Part shown: positions 1 through 8,485 of the stretch, piece by piece | Numbering within the stretch: the stretch's first letter is position 1 | How the letters are laid out: each line of letters opens with the position of its first letter | Virus record (IMG/VR): IMGVR_UViG_3300047557_002430 | Span: 23,089-87,088 of that record | Direction: 5' to 3' (one strand) | DNA from: a virus | Length of the DNA stretch: 64,000 nucleotides | Translations under genes and position numbers: made by a program | Notes under the pieces: model-generated | What the model saw: only the letters and a program-made list of their open reading frames with translations | Database searches by the model: none | What the model was told of the DNA's origin: nothing

Positions 1-1
1 C

Positions 2-727
2 GATGTTATTAAGGGCACATATCCTCGCCCTGATGGTAATACTCCGTTTGCTACGGGCGACCGCCAGATCGGTTCAAAAGTTGATGATCCTCGATTTGGT
101 ACAACTTATTACGCTGGTGAAGCTTACGGAACTCAGACTCCTGGATCTTTTATAAAAATTGATCCCACTCGGGCTACGTCTGACCCCCGTGAGCAAGCTA
201 TTTTCCGAACTGTACAACAGCAATTGCGGCAAAAACTTGCCGCCGAAAGTAAGGCTGCAACGACGGGAGGTTCCACGCGGGCTGGTACTAGCAGTGGTGG
301 GGCAAAAGCACCTTCGTCCGGTCCTGCACCTAAACCGGATACGCCTGCTGTGAGCACTGAAATCCCTCAGAAGGGGGATGCTCAGATGGACGCCATCCTT
401 AAAACAATTAAGGAATGGGGGAGTCCTGAAAACAGGGCTATTTTCACTCAGCAAGATTTAGAGGCTGAGGTTAAGCGAGCGCTTATAACCAACGCTCTTT
501 CGATGCGTCAGTCGCGAGAGAATACAAAACGCCAAGTTGAGTTAGAGAATATTAAAGCTTGGCGTGATTTAGAGTCCGCTCGAATCGAAGCTAACTCCCG
601 CCAAGCCGCTGCGTTAGGCGCCGCTGTGGCCATGTCGATGCAGCCGAATGTTTCGTACATGGATGCCATGCAAAAGACTTATGCTAGTGCTATGGCTCCT
701 TATACAAATTTCTCTCTGAAGGCATAG
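2..727 (+). CDS. Probable virion protein, 5' end missing
   Basis: The reading frame is open from the window edge to the stop at 725-727, giving 241 residues without a start, so the gene begins outside the window. The first 75 residues are rich in Gly, Pro, Thr and Tyr. A low-complexity Ala/Gly/Ser/Lys linker follows, and the last 120 residues look helical, with many Gln, Glu and Arg. I do not recognise the family. It lies 4 bases upstream of another structural-looking gene in the same direction, which suggests a virion or internal core protein. The TTG at 224 is not needed as a start because the frame is open upstream. Confidence 0.7.
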   Translation, partial: DVIKGTYPRPDGNTPFATGDRQIGSKVDDPRFGTTYYAGEAYGTQTPGSFIKIDPTRATSDPREQAIFRTVQQQLRQKLAAESKAATTGGSTRAGTSSGGAKAPSSGPAPKPDTPAVSTEIPQKGDAQMDAILKTIKEWGSPENRAIFTQQDLEAEVKRALITNALSMRQSRENTKRQVELENIKAWRDLESARIEANSRQAAALGAAVAMSMQPNVSYMDAMQKTYASAMAPYTNFSLKA

Positions 728-731
728 AAAT

Positions 732-1541
732 ATGGTTCTCCCTGTTGCAGCCGCTTTTACATTACCGATAATCCCCGGTCTTGCTTCTGCTGCCGGAATA
801 GGAACTGCTGCTGCGGGAGCTGCCGGAGCTGCGGGAGCAGGTTTAGGTACTGCCGGATTATTGTCTGGGGCCGGAGCTTTATTGGGCGGCGGCGCTTCTT
901 TAGCCAACGCTTTTATGGGCGGTGGTGGCGGAGGTTCGGCTGCTCCTGGGTATGACTACGCTTCCTTATATGCGTATCAGGCTCAGCCAGGTAATGTAGC
1001 GCTCACCACCGCTGGCTCAGAGTTAGCCAATTTAATGGCTGGTTATACAGGAACTAAAGGTATTGCTGCAAAAGTCTTAGGTCAGACAGCATACGATCAG
1101 TTTGATACCGCTAAACAACAACAGCAAACTTTATCTGGTCTACAGGCTGGTATTGCTTCTCAATACGCCAGTAGCGCTATCGGTCTTGGTGATTTAGCTG
1201 GTAAGGCTAAGATTGCCACGGAGATGATGGGGCCTGAGGTAGCCTCGGCATTAACAAAACAATACGCCGAAGGTGTCCAGCAGTTAGCTACCGAAGGTCT
1301 TAAGGGTCAAACGGCTTTATTAACTCCTGGGGCTACTGCCCTTGCTCAATCTTTCACAGATGCTCAGCGAGCAACAAATAAGTTAGCTGGAGATATCGCT
1401 TCGACTAACTTGCGCATTAAAGAGCAACAAGAAAATACGCGAAACCAAGCATTCTTAGCGCGGCAACAGTTTTCTAATTGGCAAGCGAAAAAACAAGTAG
1501 AAACTTCTCTTGCTATGGGGGCTCATCAAGCTTTTGCATGA
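732..1541 (+). CDS. Ala/Gly-rich probable virion protein
   Basis: 269 residues. The first 75 are strongly hydrophobic Ala/Gly with a polyglycine stretch near residues 62-67. They could form membrane-active helices, as in internal ejection proteins of short-tailed phages (inference only). The rest is helical and Gln/Ala-rich, with a final segment rich in Arg and Gln (KEQQENTRNQ). The stop overlaps the next start as ATGA, indicating translational coupling. Family not recognised. Confidence 0.7.
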   Translation: MVLPVAAAFTLPIIPGLASAAGIGTAAAGAAGAAGAGLGTAGLLSGAGALLGGGASLANAFMGGGGGGSAAPGYDYASLYAYQAQPGNVALTTAGSELANLMAGYTGTKGIAAKVLGQTAYDQFDTAKQQQQTLSGLQAGIASQYASSAIGLGDLAGKAKIATEMMGPEVASALTKQYAEGVQQLATEGLKGQTALLTPGATALAQSFTDAQRATNKLAGDIASTNLRIKEQQENTRNQAFLARQQFSNWQAKKQVETSLAMGAHQAFA

Positions 1542-2068
1542 TTAAAGCACAGATTGGCGATTCTACAACTGTTGGAGATTGGTTAAATAGCTTAGATAAG
1601 TCTCAAAAGGACGCTTTTGTTTTTTACGCTAAGAACGCTACTAGCGATATTGAAGCTTACCTATACGCTCGGTTTTTAAAACCGTCGTACCAAGGGAGCA
1701 TCTCTGATTTAACCGCGTGGGTACAAGAAAAATACCCTAAAGAAGATCTTAGAAAGATCTTGTTAATAGAAATCGATAATATGAAGACAGACATTGATAA
1801 TGTCCGTAATATGACTGTGACTGGGATGTTAGATCATGCAACGGCTGCGACGAAGATCTCTGCTTTGCAAAAAGAACTTCGTTCGCATATTCAGGCTGTT
1901 CGGTCTATTTCAGATGGGCTTGATCGTCGCGGCCTTTTATTGGCTGGTGCTGATCGATGCCTCCGCGAACTAATGCAGACGTTTGATGGTCAGCCAACAA
2001 TACAGAGCCTTTTAGATGACTCTGCATTGCTGGTGTGGTCTACTTTGGAGCGAGAGGAGAAATCCTAA
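1538..2068 (+). CDS. Hypothetical protein, coupled to upstream gene
   Basis: 176 residues. I chose the ATG at 1538 because it forms an ATGA overlap with the preceding stop; a longer reading from 1478 would overlap the upstream gene by 64 bases. The protein starts MIKAQIGD and is mostly charged and helical, with no recognised motif. It is the last gene of this + strand unit and ends 4 bases into the convergent minus-strand gene. A virion-associated role is inferred only from position. Confidence 0.7.
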   Translation: MIKAQIGDSTTVGDWLNSLDKSQKDAFVFYAKNATSDIEAYLYARFLKPSYQGSISDLTAWVQEKYPKEDLRKILLIEIDNMKTDIDNVRNMTVTGMLDHATAATKISALQKELRSHIQAVRSISDGLDRRGLLLAGADRCLRELMQTFDGQPTIQSLLDDSALLVWSTLEREEKS

Positions 2069-3144
2069 TCAACAGGCTCTAAGAGCTTCGTGATATTTTC
2101 TAGCGGGCACCTGAAGATACCGATGAAGGCGTCATTGACCCCTAGGGACATTACTAGCTCTGTGTTGTCCACGAACGCGCCGAACGGAAGGATAACCGCG
2201 GGCTGATTTGATACCGGATTGCCTGTGTAGTCAGTCCATACGATTAATTTGTCGTTTAAGGAACCAGAGAACAGAGGTTTCTTGATTACATGAGTCACTT
2301 TCGTAAACTCTTTATCGATTAGGTAAGCACCAAGATGGTAGAGGAGATAACGCTGTCCGTTATTATCAAAAGCTACATGTTTCCAGTGGTAGAAAATTAA
2401 GTAGCCGTACTTAAGGTCGATCGGCGGAAGGGAGTTAAATGTTGCAGCTCCTTTTGTTACCTCTTCTAAAGCGTCTGTATTTATCTCGATCTTTTTGTTG
2501 CCCTCGCTTTCGATAATTAAGGGCCTTGTGGAATACAGGCAGCGCAACTCATCCTTATGAGAGAAGAAACACCAGTTCTTCTCTGGTACGCCTTTTTCTA
2601 AGTTTTTGCCGATCGGAGGGATTGCTGCCCTAACAGCTTCACCGAGAGGATCGATATAGCAAACAACTACTTTCGGTTGATCGAACAGTTTCTTATTACC
2701 TTTGTTGTACTTGCTTGCGTATGTAGACCCGACAAACTGTACATACAGTTCATCATCGGGACCGACAAACAGCCGTGGGTCTTCGTAGCTGAGCCTATGT
2801 TTATTCGGTCGGATCTTTTTAGCGCCGATGATGGTTTCATCGTCATGCAGGAGACCTAAGTAAATATCTGTTGGAGCATTATTCAGGTAGTTATAGTTTC
2901 CGTCATGTTTAAATCCAAAGGGTTCCGGCTGCGAACGCCAGGCAATATACGTTTTGTCTTTATGTCGTTGAATTGAGGGGCTGAAGTTAACCACGGAATC
3001 TTCTGGGAGACCTCGTGCAATTCGCGTAAAGGTTCCACCTAAAGCTTCCGCTTGGCCATACACATCTGGTATGCCTTTTTGCAGAGTCCGCACCGGATAC
3101 AGGCAGTGCGAATTGGTGTGATAAAAACGGTGCGTAGTTTGCAT
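2065..3144 (-). CDS. GH130-like five-bladed beta-propeller protein
   Basis: 359 residues. Motifs resemble the GH130 mannoside phosphorylase/hydrolase propeller: NFSPSIQ and AWRSQP near residues 55-70, EDPRLF near 120, EKNW near 190 and SLGVND near 335. Such enzymes cleave or phosphorolyse mannose linkages, but phage members could act on capsule or cell-wall glycans. The exact catalytic residue was not verified. It lies immediately downstream of a glycosyltransferase on the same strand (3-base gap), so the pair probably acts on the same polysaccharide. Fold assignment is moderate; substrate is unknown. Confidence 0.55.
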   Translation of the reverse strand: MQTTHRFYHTNSHCLYPVRTLQKGIPDVYGQAEALGGTFTRIARGLPEDSVVNFSPSIQRHKDKTYIAWRSQPEPFGFKHDGNYNYLNNAPTDIYLGLLHDDETIIGAKKIRPNKHRLSYEDPRLFVGPDDELYVQFVGSTYASKYNKGNKKLFDQPKVVVCYIDPLGEAVRAAIPPIGKNLEKGVPEKNWCFFSHKDELRCLYSTRPLIIESEGNKKIEINTDALEEVTKGAATFNSLPPIDLKYGYLIFYHWKHVAFDNNGQRYLLYHLGAYLIDKEFTKVTHVIKKPLFSGSLNDKLIVWTDYTGNPVSNQPAVILPFGAFVDNTELVMSLGVNDAFIGIFRCPLENITKLLEPVD

Positions 3145-3147
3145 GGT

Positions 3148-4320
3148 TCAGTTCAGGAGATCTTTTACAGCGTGAGAAAAACCGGCAGCTACGTTTTCCC
3201 AGCGATATTCATTTCGCTGCGTGACTGCGTAGCAAGAATCAGCGACTTCGTTGTAAACCTCTTTGTTGTGGTAAAGCTCATTTAGGTTTTCTACAGCATG
3301 GTCTACGTTAATAAGACCCCGCTCCACCCCAAGATCTTTATCGACAACCCACGTGGCGATATCGGTCAGAAGTGCTGCTTCCTCCCAGATGTCGGCGCAG
3401 GCGGTGTGATTCGGGACTACCTGAGGTTTGCGGCAGCTTGCGTGTTCAAACGAAACCAGACCCCAACCTTCGCCATCTGCGGTGTTGATGCCAACGTCAC
3501 AGGAGTTATAAATCCTGTTGAGCATTTCGTCGGAAGGCGCATCCAAGTAATTAAGTTCTGTAGAGGTAAGCACCAAACGTTTTACAGGGTCTAGGCCATA
3601 CTTCTGCATTTCCCTGTTAAACAGAGGAATCACATCCCACCCCATGTCCTTCGCCCCCATATGGAGGTAAAGCATGGTCTCTGGTTTATCTACAGCGAAT
3701 TTGGCGAAGGCTTGGATCGTCAGATCGATCCTCTTTCTCGGTTGATTTCGGTTTGCATTCAGAACGATAAATTTATCGTTCGGCAATCCGAGAGCTGCTC
3801 TGGCTTCTTCCTTAGGCATCGGCGTAAATTTACCGACATCAACCCCGTGGGGAAGAACACCTAAACGTTCGGCTTTGACACCGTGCTTTAAAATGCGGTG
3901 AGCGCAGTTAATCGTAAAGGTGATTGCCATATCCCAATGAGGGATATTGCGCAACATGTCAGAAAAATACGCTTCGCTATCAATTGGAAAGTAACAAACA
4001 AATTTAAACTTAAGCTCATCTTTCATGAACTGGATGCGCTCCCAAACTTGGTTGCAAATCCAGATATCCTGAAGGCAGATAAAAACGTCGGGTCTTACTT
4101 TCTGTAGGATCTCAGGAAGCCTGGGGATCCCAAAACGATCTCCGCAATGCACGTTAGTTGCGGGATACACAGTAAACGGGTAGTCGTGCGGGTCTCCCGA
4201 ATAATTCAGCCCCAGCACGTGGACTTCATGTTCCTTAGCTAAATGAGCTAGTACACTATGTGTTACCCGAGCGAACCCAGTATTACAACACGCATCACCG
4301 TACCAAAGAATTTTTGCCAT
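3148..4320 (-). CDS. Glycosyltransferase, GT-B fold, family 4-like
   Basis: 390 residues. The N-terminal domain has the KILWYGDACCNTGFARV glycine-loop region. The C-terminal half has the GT4 signatures: ILNANRNQPRKR near residue 205, then a GEGWGLVSFEHASCRKP segment near 285-300 holding the E-x7-E-like nucleotide-sugar site. Likely transfers a sugar from an NDP donor; acceptor unknown. It is divergent from the terminase gene and co-directional with the GH130-like gene. I infer a role in surface or virion glycan modification. Confidence 0.75.
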   Translation of the reverse strand: MAKILWYGDACCNTGFARVTHSVLAHLAKEHEVHVLGLNYSGDPHDYPFTVYPATNVHCGDRFGIPRLPEILQKVRPDVFICLQDIWICNQVWERIQFMKDELKFKFVCYFPIDSEAYFSDMLRNIPHWDMAITFTINCAHRILKHGVKAERLGVLPHGVDVGKFTPMPKEEARAALGLPNDKFIVLNANRNQPRKRIDLTIQAFAKFAVDKPETMLYLHMGAKDMGWDVIPLFNREMQKYGLDPVKRLVLTSTELNYLDAPSDEMLNRIYNSCDVGINTADGEGWGLVSFEHASCRKPQVVPNHTACADIWEEAALLTDIATWVVDKDLGVERGLINVDHAVENLNELYHNKEVYNEVADSCYAVTQRNEYRWENVAAGFSHAVKDLLN

Positions 4321-4373
4321 TCTTAATTGGCATTGAAGTACAGTTAATATAGCGGTACTGTCAACTTACTGAT

Positions 4374-5894
4374 ATGCCAAGTCGGGAAACGTTTGCGTAT
4401 CGGCGGGCAGCTCAGATGCGGGCGCTACGCGCAACAGAGGATACGTCAAATACAGTTGACACTATTTATTCTAAAGCCGCTAACGACTTCCATACGTTCT
4501 GTACGCTTCTGGATAAGCCTCCAGCAAAGCACATGTTGGAGTGGCACCAGCACCTAATTACAGGGGAATCGAACAAATACCTTTTAGATATCGCAGGGCA
4601 GAATCTCTCCATCCTGGCGCCGCGCGGCTCAGCAAAGTCCACAGTCCTTAACCTCTTTACCGCGTGGGTTATTGGCCGCCACACGACAGCTAAGCGCCCT
4701 TTACAGATTATTTACGTCTCTTACAACATCGCAACGGCTATTCCGAAGAGCAGAATTATCCGTCAGATCATCGATTCTCCTGAATTTAAAAAAGTTTTTC
4801 CGAAAGTTCAGCTAAGAGCAGGGATGCAGTCGGATATTGGTTGGTCGATTGATTTTGAATATGCAGGTATCCCTCGGATTGGTGACGAAGAATTTACTTT
4901 ACGAGCTGCTGGTCTACGAGGTTCGATTACGTCTAAACGTGCGCATCTCGTAATCGTGGATGACCCAATAAAATCGAGCGCGGATATTAAAAATCCGGCG
5001 ATTCGGGAGGAGATGAACAATAACTGGTCGTCTGTTATCGCTCCGATTATCTTCGAGGGCGGCCGAGCGCTCTGTTTGGGCACTCGATTCCACCCTCTCG
5101 ACATCCATAAAACGATGTTTGTGCCCGAAAAAGGGTGGAAGCAGGTTACGCAAGAGGCTATTACGTATAGCAACATGGGCGAACCGGTCAGTTATTGGCC
5201 CGAACAATGGTCTGCAGAGTATTTGTTGGGTCAAAAAGAGCTAGATCCTGTTGCTTTTGCCTTCCAGTATCAGCAACAGCCCGTTATGACGTCAGATTTA
5301 GTGGTTTCACCTGATTTATTGGTGAAAGGGGAAGTTGTAACCGAGTTCGATTCCCTCGCCGTGGGAATAGATCTCTCTGCAAGCAAAAATGAGACCAGTG
5401 ATTACACAGCTTTTGTGTTAGGAGGGCGTTTAAAAGATAAATACTACATAATTGACGCGCATCAGTGCCGTTCGATCGGAAATTTAGAGAAAATTGATCT
5501 CTTGTGCGACATGTTACTGGAATGGGGCATCCTTACGCAGCACGACGGTGTATTTTTACCCACATATTCGACTATTACGCTCGTTGTAGAGTCTGTCGCG
5601 TATCAAGCGTCTCTTGCGGCGGACTTAAAACGCGTTCTGATCAATGAACGTGAGCTGGGTAACCTTCATATTCATGAAGTTAAAGGTTTTAGAGGGGACA
5701 AGATCGCCCGGTTCCGTGGAACTTTAGGATTGCTAGAAAACAAGAAAATTACGTTCAATAAATACCGTAAATTCGACGCTTTGTTCGATCAGTTGATCAA
5801 CGTCGGCGCCACGGCTCACGATGACCTGCTGGACGCCTACACCTGGCTAATCCAGTTTTTACAAAGACGTGGTGAATTTTCGATTGAATACTGA
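4374..5894 (+). CDS. terL: Terminase large subunit
   Basis: 506 residues, typical length for the packaging ATPase-nuclease. The ATPase domain has a Walker A-like loop APRGSAKST at about residues 82-90, Walker B VIVDDP near 193-198, and the coupling segment CLGTRFHPLD near 233. The C-terminal RNase H-like nuclease begins with VGIDLSASKNETSDYT near 328, followed by an acidic LVVESV motif near 404 and the final DDLLDAYT near 482-489. It motors genomic DNA into the prohead through the portal and cuts the concatemer. No small terminase subunit was recognised nearby. Confidence 0.92.
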   Translation: MPSRETFAYRRAAQMRALRATEDTSNTVDTIYSKAANDFHTFCTLLDKPPAKHMLEWHQHLITGESNKYLLDIAGQNLSILAPRGSAKSTVLNLFTAWVIGRHTTAKRPLQIIYVSYNIATAIPKSRIIRQIIDSPEFKKVFPKVQLRAGMQSDIGWSIDFEYAGIPRIGDEEFTLRAAGLRGSITSKRAHLVIVDDPIKSSADIKNPAIREEMNNNWSSVIAPIIFEGGRALCLGTRFHPLDIHKTMFVPEKGWKQVTQEAITYSNMGEPVSYWPEQWSAEYLLGQKELDPVAFAFQYQQQPVMTSDLVVSPDLLVKGEVVTEFDSLAVGIDLSASKNETSDYTAFVLGGRLKDKYYIIDAHQCRSIGNLEKIDLLCDMLLEWGILTQHDGVFLPTYSTITLVVESVAYQASLAADLKRVLINERELGNLHIHEVKGFRGDKIARFRGTLGLLENKKITFNKYRKFDALFDQLINVGATAHDDLLDAYTWLIQFLQRRGEFSIEY

Positions 5895-5952
5895 TTAACT
5901 CGCTTTCAGCGTCATAGATTGTTCCTGTTCTCTCGGCGGTGCCGAGCTAAAA

Positions 5953-6825
5953 ATGTCTAAGAAAATCTGGGTCGCCATCACAGCACACAATCCTTTGGCG
6001 CGTTTAAACCCGCTTATTAATGTTCTAACTGAGTACCAAAAATATCCTCATGACGTTCACATTAATGTGTACGTTAATTATGAGGCTCAAGAGGACGTGC
6101 CAACACTAGAGGCGGTGTTGGAACCCTTTAGCGATCTGAACGTTCAGATAAAAGTAGCTTCGCCTGACTATAAAGGTTGGTTTCTCACGTGGGCGCATAA
6201 AACAGACTTAGCACTCGCAATCCTTAATCGCGAAGCAGACTATTACGTCTATCAAGAAAATGATGTCCTGATTCGTAAGGATAACTTTGATTATTACGTT
6301 AAGTGGAAGCCTGCTCTTAATCGTTACGGCTTGGAGCCTGGATTTGCTCTTTATGAAAGTTTCGAAGGTAAACGAGTACCAATCGGTAACTATGAAAAAT
6401 GGAGCCTAACCAAGGAGACACCTAAGGTTTGGCACGACTTTGGTTTTATGGTTCCAAAAATCCTCGTGGTTGATTATGAGGTTGACTTCTTTATCCAGTT
6501 GGGTAGCCCGTATTACTGCGGCATGATCTTGGATCAATTAGACGGAGAGCAGTATATTCGGTCTGACAGTTTTGACCCAGAAAAGAGTTATGTAAAAACT
6601 GGAATTAGGAACTGGCCTATTGCTGATCGCAGCTCCATGGGCTTGGCCTTTGAAGATCTTCCCCACGGGTATGAGCACAGGCGTTGTGTTCCGGTCTATA
6701 AAAACAAAACCCAGTATCAAATCCTTGAGTGTGGCCTAATTCGGCACGACGACGATAAATACTCTAAAAACCTAAAAGAGAGACACAACAAATTATTATG
6801 TGTTGAGGAGATGCTCGTCGTGTGA
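5953..6825 (+). CDS. Putative glycosyltransferase-like protein
   Basis: 290 residues. The start WVAITAHNP with an ensuing alternating beta/alpha pattern, and the acidic YVYQENDVLI near residues 98-107 (DxD-like position), resemble GT-A nucleotide-sugar transferases. This is a fold-level guess, not a family match. It sits between terminase and a DUF3310-like gene on the same strand. Together with the other sugar genes it suggests the phage glycosylates something, possibly its own virion. Confidence 0.45.
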   Translation: MSKKIWVAITAHNPLARLNPLINVLTEYQKYPHDVHINVYVNYEAQEDVPTLEAVLEPFSDLNVQIKVASPDYKGWFLTWAHKTDLALAILNREADYYVYQENDVLIRKDNFDYYVKWKPALNRYGLEPGFALYESFEGKRVPIGNYEKWSLTKETPKVWHDFGFMVPKILVVDYEVDFFIQLGSPYYCGMILDQLDGEQYIRSDSFDPEKSYVKTGIRNWPIADRSSMGLAFEDLPHGYEHRRCVPVYKNKTQYQILECGLIRHDDDKYSKNLKERHNKLLCVEEMLVV

Positions 6826-6886
6826 TTTAAAGTGCGGCATAGTGGGGCTGAATACGTCCACATTTGTTACTTCTACTTAGGGAAAC

Positions 6887-7189
6887 ATGAGTGCCAAACC
6901 CTTCCACGAAGCGACGCCTACCGATTACGACGATTTTTGGAACGATGCAATGGAACGATCTTCTGGTTCAATCCTGCAGGCTGATAAAGCGGTTAGACCA
7001 GATTACTACAAACGTAATGGTTTAGAATGTTATGACGTTCAGCGAGCTTCTATGGGGCTCGTAAAATATCAGGGCTATCTTGAAGGATGTGCCCAGAAAT
7101 ACCTGTGGCGTTGGGAACAGAAAAACGGGAAACAGGATCTGCAAAAAGCGGTCGAATATTTGAGTAAACTTATAGAAACACTCGATTGA
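6887..7189 (+). CDS. DUF3310-like small protein
   Basis: 100 residues. The C-terminal 65 residues match the pattern of DUF3310, common in phages: RPDYYKRNGLECYDVQ, then YLEGCAQKYLWRWEQKNGKQ and DLQKAVEYLSKL. Function is unknown; members are often annotated loosely as nucleotide kinase-like. It ends one base before the next start, so it is likely cotranslated with the downstream small genes. Confidence 0.7.
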   Translation: MSAKPFHEATPTDYDDFWNDAMERSSGSILQADKAVRPDYYKRNGLECYDVQRASMGLVKYQGYLEGCAQKYLWRWEQKNGKQDLQKAVEYLSKLIETLD

Positions 7190-7190
7190 T

Positions 7191-7478
7191 ATGGACGTAA
7201 GAGCTTTTGGCGGTTCGTTTTATCCGTATAGCGCCAACCTTCCTTATACGAGTGGGTTTTTAGTCACTGCCAGCGGGCAGTCCACAAATTTCCCTGCTTG
7301 CCGTGCTGTTTATATTGATGACGGAAACAGCAACCAGAATCTTCAAGTAATTTTGACGGATGCTCCCGGTACTCCGATTACCATCCGTAAGGTAACAGCA
7401 AACGCTCTCATTCCGATTTCAATCACAACCATCAGTGGTGCCGAAACAACCGTGGAAAAAGTTGTGGTGCTCTACTGA
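7191..7478 (+). CDS. Small beta-rich virion-like protein
   Basis: 95 residues, nearly all beta-prone, with a pattern (NFPACRAVYIDDGNSN, then ITIRKVTANALIPISI) like small phage decoration or neck proteins. No family is assigned with certainty. Its stop overlaps the next start (TGATG at 7476-7480), so translation is coupled. Confidence 0.65.
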   Translation: MDVRAFGGSFYPYSANLPYTSGFLVTASGQSTNFPACRAVYIDDGNSNQNLQVILTDAPGTPITIRKVTANALIPISITTISGAETTVEKVVVLY

Positions 7479-7708
7479 TGGCCGAAATCGCTAAAAAAAG
7501 AGATCCGCAAAAGTGGGCTCGGGCTAAGGCTAAGGCCCGTGCCAAACTCGGCGGCCATAGTGCACGGGCGATGCAGCTTGCGACTAAGTATTATAAAGAA
7601 ATGGGAGGACGTTACGAAGGTAAAAAGTCCTCTGAAAATCGCCTTTCGCGGTGGTCTAAAGAAGACTGGCAGACACGAGAGGAGTACGAAAAATCTAAGG
7701 AAGACTGA
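7478..7708 (+). CDS. DUF5872-like basic protein
   Basis: 76 residues, strongly basic in the first third. The segment GGHSARAMQLATKYYKEMGGRYEG and the tail SRWSKEDWQTREEYEK fit my recollection of phage proteins annotated DUF5872, function unknown. It overlaps both neighbours at TGATG junctions, placing it within a tightly coupled set of small genes before the portal. Confidence 0.6.
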   Translation: MAEIAKKRDPQKWARAKAKARAKLGGHSARAMQLATKYYKEMGGRYEGKKSSENRLSRWSKEDWQTREEYEKSKED

Positions 7709-7920
7709 TGGCTTACACAACGACTGACCTGTTAACCGCTCTCGGCGGCAAAAAAACTTTTTCTACCGAGGTTCTGCCAGAATCCAAGGATTTTGAGGCT
7801 TACTTAATAGGTTCAGATTACTCTTCGATTATGAAATCTCTTTTGGATAGAACTAAGGATGCCCTTCTTTTAAAAGCCTATGCTGATCGGAAACTTATAG
7901 ACCCCTCTGCGAGTATGTAA
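7708..7920 (+). CDS. Hypothetical small protein
   Basis: 70 residues starting MAYTTTDLLTALGG; no recognised motif. Start and stop fit tightly between neighbours: a TGATG overlap upstream and a 1-base gap downstream. This supports a real gene in the cotranslated small-gene run. Confidence 0.6.
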   Translation: MAYTTTDLLTALGGKKTFSTEVLPESKDFEAYLIGSDYSSIMKSLLDRTKDALLLKAYADRKLIDPSASM

Positions 7921-7921
7921 T

Positions 7922-8137
7922 ATGTCGGACTTAGCTAGGGAAAAGGGTCGGACTGAGCGGTATTTACCCCGAGCAGCTTGGGCAGCACTTTCTGCCGAAG
8001 AACGTCGCGCAACTGACGAAAAAAAGAAGGCCGCCACACGCGGGGATAAACCTGTGAATACTAGAGTACCTAATACCAATAAAGCTAGAGAAGCTCGTAA
8101 AAAGGCTTCCGAGTACATCAAGCGTAAAGCTCAATGA
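7922..8137 (+). CDS. Small charged hypothetical protein
   Basis: 71 residues, rich in Arg, Lys, Glu and Ala, with LPRAAWAALSAEERRATDEKKK and a basic tail ARKKASEYIKRKAQ. Composition suggests a nucleic-acid or scaffold-associated protein, but nothing specific can be claimed. The stop overlaps the next gene as ATGA. Confidence 0.6.
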   Translation: MSDLAREKGRTERYLPRAAWAALSAEERRATDEKKKAATRGDKPVNTRVPNTNKAREARKKASEYIKRKAQ

Positions 8138-8460
8138 TTAATCCGCAGAGCCCTTTCGGTCAAGCAAGCCAGTTTTTTGGTTCTGCTTTCAATGACATGA
8201 AACAAGCGTCGGAGTTTCAGGAACGTGTTCAGGGCTCTAACAGCCCTAAAAATTTATATTCGGAAGAATATGACCGTTCTCATATGTACGGGTCTGTGCC
8301 TCCGCGAACTTCTGCGTATAGCCCGGATCAAACGAGTGTCAGTAGTGTCGAGTCACTGAAAGAAGAACTCCTATCGACCGCTCGCGCTCAACAGCGTTCC
8401 TCGAACGGAAGTATCGCAGTGCGGGCAGGCGGTGGTATTAATACTGCCATTCGACGCTAA
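8134..8460 (+). CDS. Hypothetical protein
   Basis: 108 residues starting MINPQSPFGQASQFFGSAF, Ser/Gln-rich, with a C-terminal RAGGGINTAIRR. Not recognised. Coupled to the upstream gene by an ATGA overlap. It is followed immediately by a TATACT box that may drive the glycosyltransferase at 8486. Confidence 0.6.
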   Translation: MINPQSPFGQASQFFGSAFNDMKQASEFQERVQGSNSPKNLYSEEYDRSHMYGSVPPRTSAYSPDQTSVSSVESLKEELLSTARAQQRSSNGSIAVRAGGGINTAIRR

Positions 8461-8466
8461 TATACT
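8461..8466 (+). promoter_or_regulatory. Candidate late-type -10 box
   Basis: TATACT starts 25 bases upstream of the GTG start at 8486, directly after the stop of the previous gene. It belongs to a set of similar boxes ahead of + strand genes, without an evident -35 element. Confidence 0.3.
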
Positions 8467-8485
8467 GACAGTCGCGTGACTGTTT